From the NCBI RefSeq assembly GCF_963678975.1, contig NC_089280.1, positions 186,001 through 250,000 on the forward strand: a stretch of DNA of 64,000 bases. The letters run 5' to 3'. Source of the DNA: Dysidea avara (taxonomy: Eukaryota; Porifera; Demospongiae; Dictyoceratida; Dysideidae). Under the pieces are notes generated by a model. The model did not search any database and was not told where the DNA came from. It saw only the letters and a list, made by a program, of their open reading frames with translations. Positions 55,200-64,000 of this stretch are shown one piece after another. The position numbers and the translations under genes are program-made. Position 1 is the stretch's first letter. Every line of letters begins with the position of its first letter.

Positions 55200-57000
55200 A
55201 TTCATTGACAAATGGCACCAGCTGCCATCGCGTGATTACTGTTATACGGAGCATGCCCTACTAGTTACACGGTCTCCTTTCTCGCTAAATAACTTCAAAC
55301 TTATGCACCACAGACCATCAAAATTTGGTATAGGCATTGGGTAAGCGATACTCTACAATAGTACACTTCGAATTTTCACGATTCAGGTTTGATGGAGTTG
55401 TTGGCCAATGTTGTAGTCCACAGGCGTGTGTTTTCACTACTTTCCATGTTGTTATCAGTGAAAAAGAAAGCGTAAAATAGTTCTACAAGGTGAGAAACAT
55501 TTGGAATCAAAGTGGCTTAGCCCTAGGTTGTTTATTGGCCAAGTTACATATTTTAAAAATCGGTTTGAAGCCTCAGAGTTATATAAGCATATAATGAAGG
55601 CGTATTATTTCACGAAACTTTGTATGCTAAACTAAAGCACCACAGGCTATCACAACAGCTTTTTAGGCTTATGTGAAGCCTTACAAGGTTAATTGAACAG
55701 GATGTCGGTGGTCATGCATCAACAAACCCAAAAACTAAACTGATTGTAGCGCTGGAAAGAACTAACTCCATCAGTCTTCTGGGCTACTGCTGTTGACATA
55801 AGTAATGATATTCACATCTAGAAGGCTTCTGTTTGTCAAAACTTATTAAATCACTGGCGAAATAAGCTTGCTGATGTCTCATGGTTAGTGCTATACGGAG
55901 CGCGCCCTTGCCAGCCAACTAGTCTCACTATCCTGCTAATATCTTCAAAATTACATGCCATAGGCCATCAAAATTTGGTATAGGCATTGGGAGAGCATAC
56001 CTCTAAAAGGCTACAGAGAGATTTTCGAGAGTTTCATTTCCGGGGCGTTTTACCCTATGCAGAAGCCACAAAAATGTATTTTCTCAAGCTGTTATACTTT
56101 TATACACAATTCAAACTCTGTCACATTGTTCTACAAAGTAAGAAATGTTTAGGCGCTGCATTGCTCCATTGCTCCATTGTAGAGAAATAAGACGAAGAAG
56201 GCTGTAATTTATGTTGTATGTATTAGCGCTGAAACGAATAGCAATTTTTTACTATTCGAATAGTTGTGAACAAAACAACCGAATATTTGATTATTCTTTA
56301 AAGTTTATACTTCTATTGAATAAGTACCAAAACCTTTTGTTATGGAGCAAGGTAAAGTCTAAGAGCTATTTCTATCTTTTCTAAAATAGACTTTTTACAG
56401 CATAGATACATCACTTCATTCACAATCTTAAGTTTCAAGGCTGGCTTTTCCATCTGAACACAGTGTACAAAGTGCTAACAATTATTCGAATAGTGTGGTA
56501 ACGAATCGAATAGTGCCATACCATCTGAATAGTCAAATAATCGAATAATCATTTCAGCACTAGTATGTATTCTTGTAAAGAAATCAATCTACCTCACAGA
56601 ATTTTATCTGGTAATGTAGATGCTCTTAGATTGTTTAGATACAAATTCATGTAGAATTCGCACTATTAGAACAAAAGTTATTAGCACTTAAAATTTTCAA
56701 TTAAGCGCGTGGGTGAAACAGGCATTTGTTTAATGGGAATTGTATGGCTTCACATAATTTCCCTGGTGAATGGCACCAGCTGCCATAGCATCATTACTGT
56801 TATACGGAGCCCACCCTGACTAGCTACATAACTTCAAAATTATGTTCAAAATTTGGTATAGGCATTGGGTAAGCGTTACTCTACAATAATACGTATGGAA
56901 TTTTTGCAAATCAGAATTGATGTGGTTGTTGGCCATGTTGTAATCCACAGGTGTGTGTTTTCCCTACTTTCTGTGTAATTATCAGTAAAAAGGAAAGCAT
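55200..57000 (+). repeat. Dispersed repeat J, three copies
   Basis: A block starting ATGGCACCAGCTGCCAT, then TTATACGGAGC, TTCAAAATTTGGTATAGGCA and GTCCACAGGCGTGTGTTTTC appears at 55212-55450, in part at 55870-56000, and at 56768-56985. The copies are in the same orientation with variable spacing. Confidence 0.65.
56224..56562. mobile_element. hAT MITE with TAGYGCTGAAAYG ends
   Basis: Ends TAGCGCTGAAACG and CATTTCAGCACTA are inverted with two transitions. GTATGTAT at 56216-56223 and 56563-56570 is a perfect 8-bp target duplication. Internal TATTCGAATAG motifs recur on both arms. It is inserted in repeat J territory. Confidence 0.85.
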
Positions 57001-57509
57001 TAAATTGTTCAACAAGATGAGAAATGGTTAGAACTGAAGTGGCTTGTTCATGGGCCAAGTGATGTTAAAAACTGGGTTGAAACTTCAGAGTTACATAAGA
57101 GTAAAATGAAGGTGTGATATTTCACAAAACTTTGTATCATATAGCACGATAGTGCTGTATAGTAGGGATCACAAAGGAGCGGACGTGGCCCGCGAAACAA
57201 CATCACCCAAAAACCAGTCTCGATTTTTCCTGACAATGATGAGGCAGTATTGGTGAGGTAAAACTAAGCCCAAACAAGCTTTCAGATCGACCTGAAATGC
57301 CTTCAACAAGTAGCTACAGAATTTTTAATGTAATATATTTAACAGAATTTTCTACTGACTGACTGACTGACTGATGCCTTCAGACAAGCATAACACGATA
57401 ACAGCTAAGGCTATGGGCTTGATTTTTCACTATTTGACATTGCTTCAGCCCAAGAGGTGCCTTTTGGCATACCGCAGTATGTACAATGCATTCTTCATGG
57501 ACTTACCAG

Positions 57510-57665
57510 CAGGGCCGCCCACAGGGGGTGGGGGGGGGGGGGGGGGGGGGGGGAACTGGGGCATTTTGCCCCGGGCCCCAGCCTGAGAGGGGCCCCAGGA
57601 GGCCCCATGAAGGGCCCCACTTTAACTCTTTGCCATGGGCCCCTTAATTTCTCTGGGCGGCCCTG
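57510..57665. mobile_element. hAT MITE with CAGGGCCGCCCA ends and a poly-G core
   Basis: Ends CAGGGCCGCCCA and TGGGCGGCCCTG are perfect inverted repeats. CTTACCAG at 57502-57509 and 57666-57673 is a perfect 8-bp duplication. Inside is an uninterrupted run of 24 G (57530-57553). Confidence 0.92.
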
Positions 57666-57673
57666 CTTACCAG

Positions 57674-58000
57674 TGTCCTCCTTTGTATCCCATTCATCTT
57701 TACTGCTAACAAAAAGTATCGATTTGGTGGTAGCATGTGATGGCTTCCCTTCATAATGGAAATTGTCTGTATTTTTCATAGTAGCTATTTTGATTGCAGA
57801 GGTGCTTTTCAAACAGTTCTTGATTCGTACTGCTGTGTAACTGGTTAAGCATAACCGACAACAAAGCGTAATGGATACCTCACTTTTCAGACAATTATTG
57901 ATATAGCTGGGGCACGTGGCGTCATTTCAGATGTGGTATGTGTGGGTTCACCAGTCATAATAATTATTTACAAAAAAAAGTTAACAAACAAGTACACAAA
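57674..58000. other. Non-coding stretch, nothing recognised
   Basis: No exon, element end or tandem repeat identified between the poly-G element and the hairpin MITE at 58007. Confidence 0.4.
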
Positions 58001-58006
58001 ATATTA

Positions 58007-58253
58007 GGAATTTTCAACTAGAGTAGGACCATAGCGCATCGATAAAAAGTACTGAAACAAGCTGGAGTCGTCCATGTATTAAAACACAGTAAAACAATAA
58101 GAAGTGTTATATCCCTACTGTGCTCAAGATACCGTAATGGAAATGCACAGCAGGGATATAACACTTCTTATTGTTATACTATGATTTAATATCATGGACT
58201 ATTCCAACTTGTTTCAGTACTTTTTTAGCAATGTGCTATGGGTTGAAAATTCC
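58007..58253. mobile_element. Hairpin MITE family D, compact copy
   Basis: Outer ends GGAATTTTCAAC and GTTGAAAATTCC are perfectly inverted; inner arms GTACTGAAACAAGCTGG and CAACTTGTTTCAGTAC, and AAGAAGTGTTATATCCCT against AGGGATATAACACTTCTT. The whole element would fold into one hairpin with its centre near 58130. Confidence 0.85.
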
Positions 58254-58260
58254 AAATTTT

Positions 58261-58284
58261 TAAACCAGGCACGTGCCTGGTTTA
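58261..58284. repeat. Perfect 24-bp palindrome with CACGTG centre
   Basis: TAAACCAGGCAC followed directly by its exact complement, no loop. The centre is an E-box-like CACGTG. It lies 20 bases before the TG microsatellite. Confidence 0.9.
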
Positions 58285-58304
58285 CTGAAATTGTTTTTGT
58301 AAAA

Positions 58305-58469
58305 TTGTGTGTGTGTGTATGTGTGTGTGTGCGTGTGTGCGTGTGCGTGTGTGTGTGTGTGTGTTTGTGTGTGTGCATGTGTGTGTGCATGTATGTGTGT
58401 GTGTGTGTGCGTGTGTGTGTGCGTGTGTGTGCGTGTGCGTGTGCGTGTGGGTGTGTGTGTGTGTGTGTA
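58305..58469 (+). repeat. TG microsatellite, about 165 bp
   Basis: GT dinucleotides interrupted by C, A or T substitutions (GTGCGT, GCATGT). All reading frames through it are repeat artefacts (Cys-Val). Imperfect repeats of this kind can adopt Z-DNA. Confidence 0.95.
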
Positions 58470-59061
58470 CCTACCTATCTACCTATGTTTGTCCGTATGC
58501 ACCCACGTAAGCAAAATTGTTAAGTAGAAAAACAGCTTTTACGTAAGAAGTAAAAGTTAATGAAGTCTGTATAAAACTTCCGTACAGGTAAACTTTTCTC
58601 TGAGGTGGTTTCTTTTCCGTGGTCTGAAATACGGGTGTGGAAACTCTCCTCTGACTTCGTGAATTACCTTCCCTTTGGGTTTTACAGGCATTTAACAACT
58701 GAAAAACAACTGTGCAGGCCTCATAGACTACAACGAATAACCTATCCCTTCGAGTTGAAAAGGGGGCGTATCCCCTACTTTTGCGAACGAAAATGAAGAG
58801 CAGCTTTGAGGCTTTGTTGAGAGAATTTGTGGAAAAAACACGATAGTCAAACTATAAAAGAGTTTAGAAGATACTTATGTGTGTAATGTGTTGATAAAAG
58901 CGGTTTGTTTAACAAGCACTTCCATTGCAGCACATAGCAATGTAATTGAAGAATTACAAAAATTTCGTGAATTACGAGATATAAGAATTACAATAAATTA
59001 TGTATTATTGCACAACCAAGAACCTATGTAATTATACTTGTATAATAGTAGAAGCACTCAC

Positions 59062-59151
59062 CCTTGTTTGTTTATTCTGAGATACTGGGACAACACGTTG
59101 TTTAGACCGAGGATGAACAGGAGGTGGTAGACTGCTCCTCTGATCAGCCAT
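59062..59151 (-). CDS. Candidate first coding exon, minus strand
   Basis: On the minus strand, ATG at 59151 opens 30 codons reading MADQRSSLPPPVHPRSKQRV and ending QNKQTR, followed by a consensus donor GTGAGT (59056-59061). Phase 0 at the donor. The peptide is Pro- and Arg/Lys-rich, as expected of a disordered N-terminus. A possible next exon starts at about 58698 after TTTTTCAG, in phase (LLNACKTQREGN). No family recognised. Confidence 0.5.
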
Positions 59152-59424
59152 CAATGTAGTATGCTACATGATTGTAGAATTACAATATGTGATATCATGG
59201 TAGAAGAAAATTAACAGTTTGGATTGATGTATGTATAATTATGTCAGGTGTAGGTGACCTCCTTTGTTTTCCTACTGTTTACTATGATCCATAATTGAAC
59301 TTACGCTGTACACACTGTTTTAAGCTTACCATTCCAGTAACGGTGTTCTACAATGACTCAAATCATACAGTACGATAATCATACAGTATGATAGTACTGT
59401 ATAGGGTTATTACATAGCGTGGTA

Positions 59425-60541
59425 CAGTGCTGGACATCATAACTTTCTAAAAACGCAAAATGCTACATTAAAAAAAAAACTTGATAGGCCCTTGCACTCA
59501 GTTGTAAACAAAGTGCTGTAGTTTTCAAAGTGTTTATCCTACGGCTATGCAATAAATGTCATTTTACTCCTGATGTAATAAGGAGTAAAATGATACCTAA
59601 GCATTTACCCTACAATAAAAACATGAGGACCAAAACACACTGAGAAAATAAATTCTAGTTTATAAGCACACATATCCTTTACATACATTTAGAAAATGAT
59701 CCGTGACTCATTGCTAGTTGGTCCTATTCACTCCAAATAACAATTGGCTGACTCGCCATTCATATGCAAGTAAGGCTACATACAGCTCATGTGATTCAAA
59801 TGCTGATTAACATGGTAGACAAAACATGGAATGTGGCATTGCGATCAAACCAGTTGTTATTCTTCATCACTTTATAACAAGTCAGCCTCTGTTGTTACAT
59901 TGGCTTCCCTTAGTAACCCAATGAATAAACTTTCTTTTGATGGTTTTAGGCTAATAGAGTTAGGAATACCAAGTAACCTGGCAATACAGCTAAGCCCATT
60001 TTGGTATAAACACGTATTCCTCAATAATTTTGTGTGGCTTTAAAGGTTAAGGCTGGTTCCTCTTTTTTATAAAACTGTAACTTGACTAAATCTCATACTG
60101 AAAATCTGTTTCTGTAGATTTTGTACATGTTTCATTATATTTGTATACCAAGTGTCATTGTCATTGTTGAACCGTTGGCTGAGAAAAAATTTTTTTTGTC
60201 ATCCTTTAATTTATAATAATAATATTGAAATAAAACATGATTTCAAAAATCTGTTTCTGTAGAAATTAGAGCTATCACACTACTCCTTTCCTACCAAAAT
60301 TCAGGTTTGTAGCTTGTACCTGTGTGTAGGAAAAGTGAAGAATGTAAAACACTGATGTAATAAGGTATTACATCATTGCGGTAAAAGTTCACATTGGTAT
60401 GGCTTCAACTTCCTTTTGTATACCCACAATGGTTGTACACACCATCTGTCCAAATTTCATTAATATTGACCAAACTCACATAAAGTTATGACATCACATA
60501 CACAGAAAGCAGTTTTTGGAAACTTATGATGTCCGGCACTA
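59425..60541. mobile_element. Non-autonomous TA-target element, 1.1 kb
   Basis: Ends CAGTGCTGGACATCATAACT and TTATGATGTCCGGCACT are inverted over about 28 bases with a few mismatches, flanked by TA (59423-59424 and 60542-60543). This fits Tc1/mariner-type elements. No transposase; two internal hairpins near 59578 and 60360. Confidence 0.7.
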
Positions 60542-60599
60542 TAGCTACCTATTGGATGCATTTAGTGTCATACTTAAGGCACTTTTGAGCTTGGTTACA

Positions 60600-60740
60600 C
60601 CTAACCAATACTGCCAAGGCACCAGGATGGTATTGTGAAGCTGATTTTTGGGTGATATTTTGGTCAGAAAAACCCAAACCTCCATGATCCCTAATATACA
60701 GTTCTACCACACTGTATGATACATACTGACAACACATGCC
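60600..60740 (-). repeat. Dispersed element end with ATACAGT..TACTGTAT motif
   Basis: CCCTAATATACAGTTCTACCACACTGTATGAT is the inverse of sequences at 57140-57175, 53465-53500 and 62840-62880. These behave like ends of a transposon family (GATAGTACTGTATATTAGGG), present in both orientations, but I could not pair a full element. Confidence 0.5.
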
Positions 60741-61114
60741 GTATAGGGGGGGAGTTTCGATGGGCAAAAATTTCACGGTAGTGGGCAAACAAAGTTATTC
60801 GCAGTTAAACTTTCACAGTGGACTACAGTATGGCAGTGCCTGCTAAAAAGCCGTGCATGTAAAAATACAGTGCATTGTCAATAAGTAGGCAGTGCTCGCA
60901 AAGATTACAATGTATACATACAAGATCAATTTAAGTGGGCGTGGCTCTGCATTTGGCATACACAGCAATACACATGGCTTCATGCCTTCAGACTGCATCA
61001 ACACACTGTGGCTCCAGCTACAGACAGTTATGCACAATCCCAATTAGTAGGCGTGGCTCACGAAAGAAGCAGCTGTTGCAGGACTTTCCACATGCATTCT
61101 CCACTGAGCAGCTT

Positions 61115-62083
61115 TTAGTATTCTTGTTGATTACAGCAATTGTGGTTTTTGCTTATTTGCTTCATTTCATTTACCAATGAAGAAAAAATTGGTTGCTCAA
61201 CTCTTCCACCAAGGATCCAACCAAGTTTAGAATGAAACAAGCACAGACCACCACCTAAATCCATCTTTCTTGATTCTAACAAATCAAAATAGTAATCATT
61301 ACCAATGAGCATTTCAATGCTAGATGACTCTGCATGACAATGCAAAGAATCAGCCAGCTTCCCATCAACAAATCCTCCTTTCAAGAATTCTATGTCTTCC
61401 TCTTTCAGAGGGACACGGTTTATCTTCCCAGTAATGTTAGGGACCACTGTAATGTTCAATGGCATAGCACTACCATCCTTGAGAAGTAAGCTTAAGCTGC
61501 CTTGCTTACAGTTAATGTTCTTGGGTTTGTTCGAACCAAAGGTGACAACTGACAGCTTATCAGTTCTATCCAATGTCAACTGAAGTCCTTTAGCTAGGCT
61601 TTCTGTAATGTATGACCTCTGGCTACCTGAGTCAAGGATAAGACGCACTGATACTGATGAATTATCCTTTGTGTTCCTTACAGTTACAGTTGCAGTTTGC
61701 ATCAGTACCTGGTTGGTACTGGCTACCATAGCACCTTTTGGCTTGGGACTTTCAGCACTGATAATCTGTGGACTAGGGGGCTGCCGGAATAATGTGCTAC
61801 AAAGGCTTCTGTGATGACTCCCCTTCTTTCCACAATACGCACAGGCTCTATCAATTTTGCAACCCTTCAAAATGTGGCCATTCTTTAAACAATTGAAACA
61901 GCACCCCTTCAGTTTCTCTTTCCTGGCTTGCAGTGTGCTATACTTGGAGCATTCATCAGACCAGTGAGGTTCAGCACAGTAAAAACAATGAGGCTGGTAA
62001 GATCGAGTCCATTTCTGTGGACTGTGACCTTTGTATTGACCATCATGATTCCCAGCTAACAGTACTCTTGCTGTAGACTTCAA
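61115..62083 (-). pseudogene. BEL/Pao retrotransposon gag-protease fragment
   Basis: An open minus-strand frame of 322 codons. Three Cys/His knuckles follow each other: residues 33-45 (CX2CX3HX4C), 62-75 (CX2CX4HX4C, a zinc knuckle that packages RNA) and 81-95. Residues about 133-290 form the aspartic-protease-like domain of BEL/Pao elements (DUF1758 type) with the active-site motif LDSGSQRSYI (Asp151) and LIGNDYYFDLL downstream. No in-frame stop, but both ends are cut: the gag N-terminus is replaced at about 62098 by the end of a family D MITE, and the reverse transcriptase that should follow is absent. A fragment rather than a working element. Confidence 0.85.
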
Positions 62084-62135
62084 TTTTCGCTGACTACTCT
62101 AGTTGAAAATTCCAATTTTTTGAAATACTTGTATT

Positions 62136-62985
62136 AGGCACAACTATGAAATTTTAAGACATTACATCTTATCTGATGTGTACTATCAACAGGAGAATCA
62201 TTTGTACATTGTTACTGTACAGGTGACTTCACTGACCACCCAACTGAAGGAGATGACAATAAATAATGAGGAGCTGAGGGGAGAGAATGGTGTTCTCAAG
62301 ACTGAAAATGATGGCCTCAAGGTGGAGAATAATGGCCTCAAGGTGGAAGTTGATGGTCTCAAGGCAGAGAATAGTGGCCTCAAGGTAGAGGTTGATGGCC
62401 TCAAGGTGGAGAATAATGGCTACAAAGAGGAGAATGCACAACTGAGGGCAGAGAATCAACATTTGAAGGTCAGTAGACACAGGTTAATGATATAAGGAAT
62501 GTTTGTTTTTTTAATTTTAAAAAACACAGTATAAACCATTACATGAAGCTACTGCTATACCATTGTTCTTATAACAATAACAATAGAACTGGTACCTGGC
62601 CCCACCTGGCCCCCTTTACTACATGTACTATAATACACAAATCATAAAATACATCATAGTATATGACATGTATTTCCAGTCTACTACTATAACAGGGTTG
62701 AAACTGGGTCAGTATATTGATGAGTTGGATGACCCACTGACCAAGCAAGTCAGATCCATGTAGTAACCTGTTTTAGTAAAAACAGAGACGTGTGCCAAAA
62801 GCTACATTTTAAGTATTCCGCTAGTTTATCAAATAAACAGGTAGCTATCATACAGTGTGATAGTACTGTATATTAGGGATCATGAAGCTTTGGGTACTTC
62901 TTGCCAAAAATATCACCAGCCTCACAATACCTTCATGGCACCTTAGCAGTATTGGTTAGGTATAACTAAGCCCGACATACCTTAT
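62136..62985 (+). repeat. Segmental duplication, copy 2 (without insertion)
   Basis: Matches 52206-53600 without the foldback-like insert and with an extra GAGAATCATTTGTACA just before the exon. Nucleotide agreement is high outside repeats. Confidence 0.85.
62223..62468 (+). CDS. Coiled-coil exon f, paralogous copy
   Basis: 82 codons between TACTGTACAG and GTCAGT, phase 0. It begins VTSLTTQLKEMTINNEELRG and has one more heptad than the copy at 52275 (DGLKVEN, NGLKVEV, DGLKAEN, SGLKVEV, DGLKVEN, NGYKEEN), ending RAENQHLK. Frame and splice sites are intact, so this may be a functional duplicate or a second exon of one gene. Confidence 0.65.
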
Positions 62986-62989
62986 TTTA

Positions 62990-63685
62990 AATGTGAATAA
63001 AGAATAGGCGTGATGTTGTGACCTATCGTGGAGTATCGGTACCTCCATACAGTAGTGTAGTCTAAGTGCCTTAAATAAGTGTGGTGTCAGAAAGTGTTGA
63101 TATGGAAAATTAACACCTCGATATGGTTTTGTTGGATGAAGAAGACAAGCAGCCTGACTGAAGATAAAAGAAAAGACAAGGCGCACAGGGCGTACCCTCA
63201 TCGGAACCCCAAAAGGCACATCCCATCGGTGAGTTTGTTGTTGTGACATAAAATGGTGACTGTACGCTGCTTCGTTTGGGCTCTAGGCTTGCGACTGTGG
63301 TCAGTGAGTGAGTGAGTGAGTGAGTGAGTGAGTGAGTGAGTGAGTGAGTGAGTGAGTGAGTGAGTGAGTGAGTGAGTGAGTGAGTGAGTGAGTGAGTGAG
63401 TGAGTGAGTGAGTGAGTGAGTGAGTGAGTGAGTGAGTGAGTGAGTGAAGCAGTGAGACGAAATTTCGAGTTTTGGTGATTTTTAAAAATTCTATATCCGG
63501 CTGCCAGTAAGCGTTTTGTTGTTTTTAACACTACATTTGATGTTAGATGGACTAATATTATTCTGTAAAGGTGATTTTCATGGCATAAGAAGTTTCTAAG
63601 CTAGTTTTTAAAAGGCTATATTTTTGGCGGTGTGCATCATTTCAGGGCATTCCTACTTAAACAGTACTACCGTACTGTTTGATAC
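62990..63685 (+). repeat. Dispersed repeat E, partial copy 3
   Basis: Matches 42715-43150: GAAGATAAAAGAAAAGACAA, CCCCAAAAGGCACATCCCA, ACTGTGGTCAGTGAG and ATATCCGGC shared in order. It differs by the large GTGA expansion at 63303-63446. Confidence 0.75.
63303..63446 (+). repeat. GTGA microsatellite, about 36 units
   Basis: 144 bases of pure GTGA. The matching site in the other two copies of repeat E has only CAGTGAGGCAGTCAGTGAG-like sequence. The Ser-Leu-Thr-His frame through it on the minus strand is an artefact. Confidence 0.97.
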
Positions 63686-63719
63686 TTAATTTTGGTAATA
63701 TTTTAGGTAAAACACCAAC

Positions 63720-63849
63720 CTGTAACATCAATACCATAGCGAGTCTCCTGGCTCAGTATTTTCTTATTCTGCTCTTTGATAGGAATGTCCATAGAGCGTA
63801 CATTGCTCTCCCACTCCGTAAGGTAAGGTCTAAATTCTTCCTGAAGCCA
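63720..63849 (-). CDS. Candidate internal exon, minus strand
   Basis: On the minus strand, TTTTATAG is followed by an open 43-codon block starting WLQEEFRPYLTEWESNV, with PIKEQNKKILSQETRYGIDV, and then a donor GTTGGT after one extra base. The composition (Trp, Tyr, charged helix) and splice sites support a real exon. The pattern FLPYLxxWE...LSxETxxGL resembles part of THAP9/P-element type transposases, but this is only an impression. The rest of the gene would lie outside the window at the right and left of it. Confidence 0.5.
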
Positions 63850-64000
63850 CTATAAAATTTAATGTAAATTAAATATGTAGACAAAAACTGTATTGCATAC
63901 TGTTAGACGAAAATCTTTTGCAGAAGTGTACGGTGATTAAAATGGTTTTATCTTCTCCTTTGAAGTTGAGAAATTATTAACATTCAAACAATCGAAAAAG

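Noticed and set aside
57457..57812. Gly-rich and Pro-rich frames of about 100 codons on both strands.
   Set aside because: They run through the 24-G tract and the GC-rich hAT MITE at 57510-57665.
58194..58527. Long Cys-Val reading frames of 67 to 109 codons.
   Set aside because: They are translations of the TG microsatellite in different frames.
63301..63531. 76-codon frame with repeated Ser-Leu-Thr-His.
   Set aside because: It is a translation of the GTGA microsatellite.

Overview
Eukaryotic, AT-rich, repeat-dominated DNA. Reasons: protein-coding signal appears as short exons bounded by GT/AG splice sites; there are no operons or ribosome binding sites; the recognisable long reading frames are decayed eukaryotic transposons (Ty3/gypsy, BEL/Pao, LINE, hAT, a TTAA-target element with a Mutator-like transposase domain, many MITEs). 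The repertoire suggests an invertebrate metazoan; I lean towards a sponge from the style of the LINE and hAT relics, but nothing here proves it. No rRNA, tRNA or CRISPR array was recognised.

Layout. 0-9.5 kb: MITE-rich sequence and a very old minus-strand Ty3/gypsy copy (4.9-9.4 kb) broken by a LINE tail and two DNA elements whose target duplications can still be read. 9.5-13.7 kb: a repeat copy that recurs inverted at 41.7-43.2 kb, and three in-phase exons of a coiled-coil gene. 13.7-19.7 kb: a LINE 3' relic, a dispersed repeat and two tandem arrays. 19.7-24.7 kb: a complete LTR-to-LTR gypsy element with 130-bp LTRs, GTTAC target duplication, and two further elements inserted in it; a paralogous empty site lies at 17.83 kb. 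26.2-30.1 kb: a 3.9-kb element with TTAA target duplication encoding a (now broken) transposase fused to a YqaJ-type exonuclease domain. 32 kb: two more coiled-coil exons and a TPR relic. 33.9-37.9 kb: a hAT-like element that carries about 133 copies of a 19-bp tandem repeat and a nested hAT MITE. 38-43 kb: MITEs and inverted repeat copies. 43.2-46.4 kb: two decayed LINEs in the same orientation. 48.7-52 kb: two decayed minus-strand hAT-type genes with TTAA mini-elements between them. 52.2-53.6 kb and 62.1-63.0 kb: a segmental duplication containing a coiled-coil exon built of 21-bp (heptad) repeats; only the first copy has a foldback-like insertion. 54-63 kb: dispersed repeats, several MITEs with clear target duplications, a TG microsatellite, a BEL/Pao gag-protease relic (minus strand) and a GTGA microsatellite. 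Two convincing minus-strand exons lie at 59.06-59.15 and 63.72-63.85 kb.

How the parts relate. All coiled-coil exons are on the + strand, each a multiple of three bases long, beginning and ending in phase 0, so they could belong to one gene whose introns have filled with transposons, or to several related genes. Boundaries of repeats were placed by eye and are approximate unless a target duplication is quoted.
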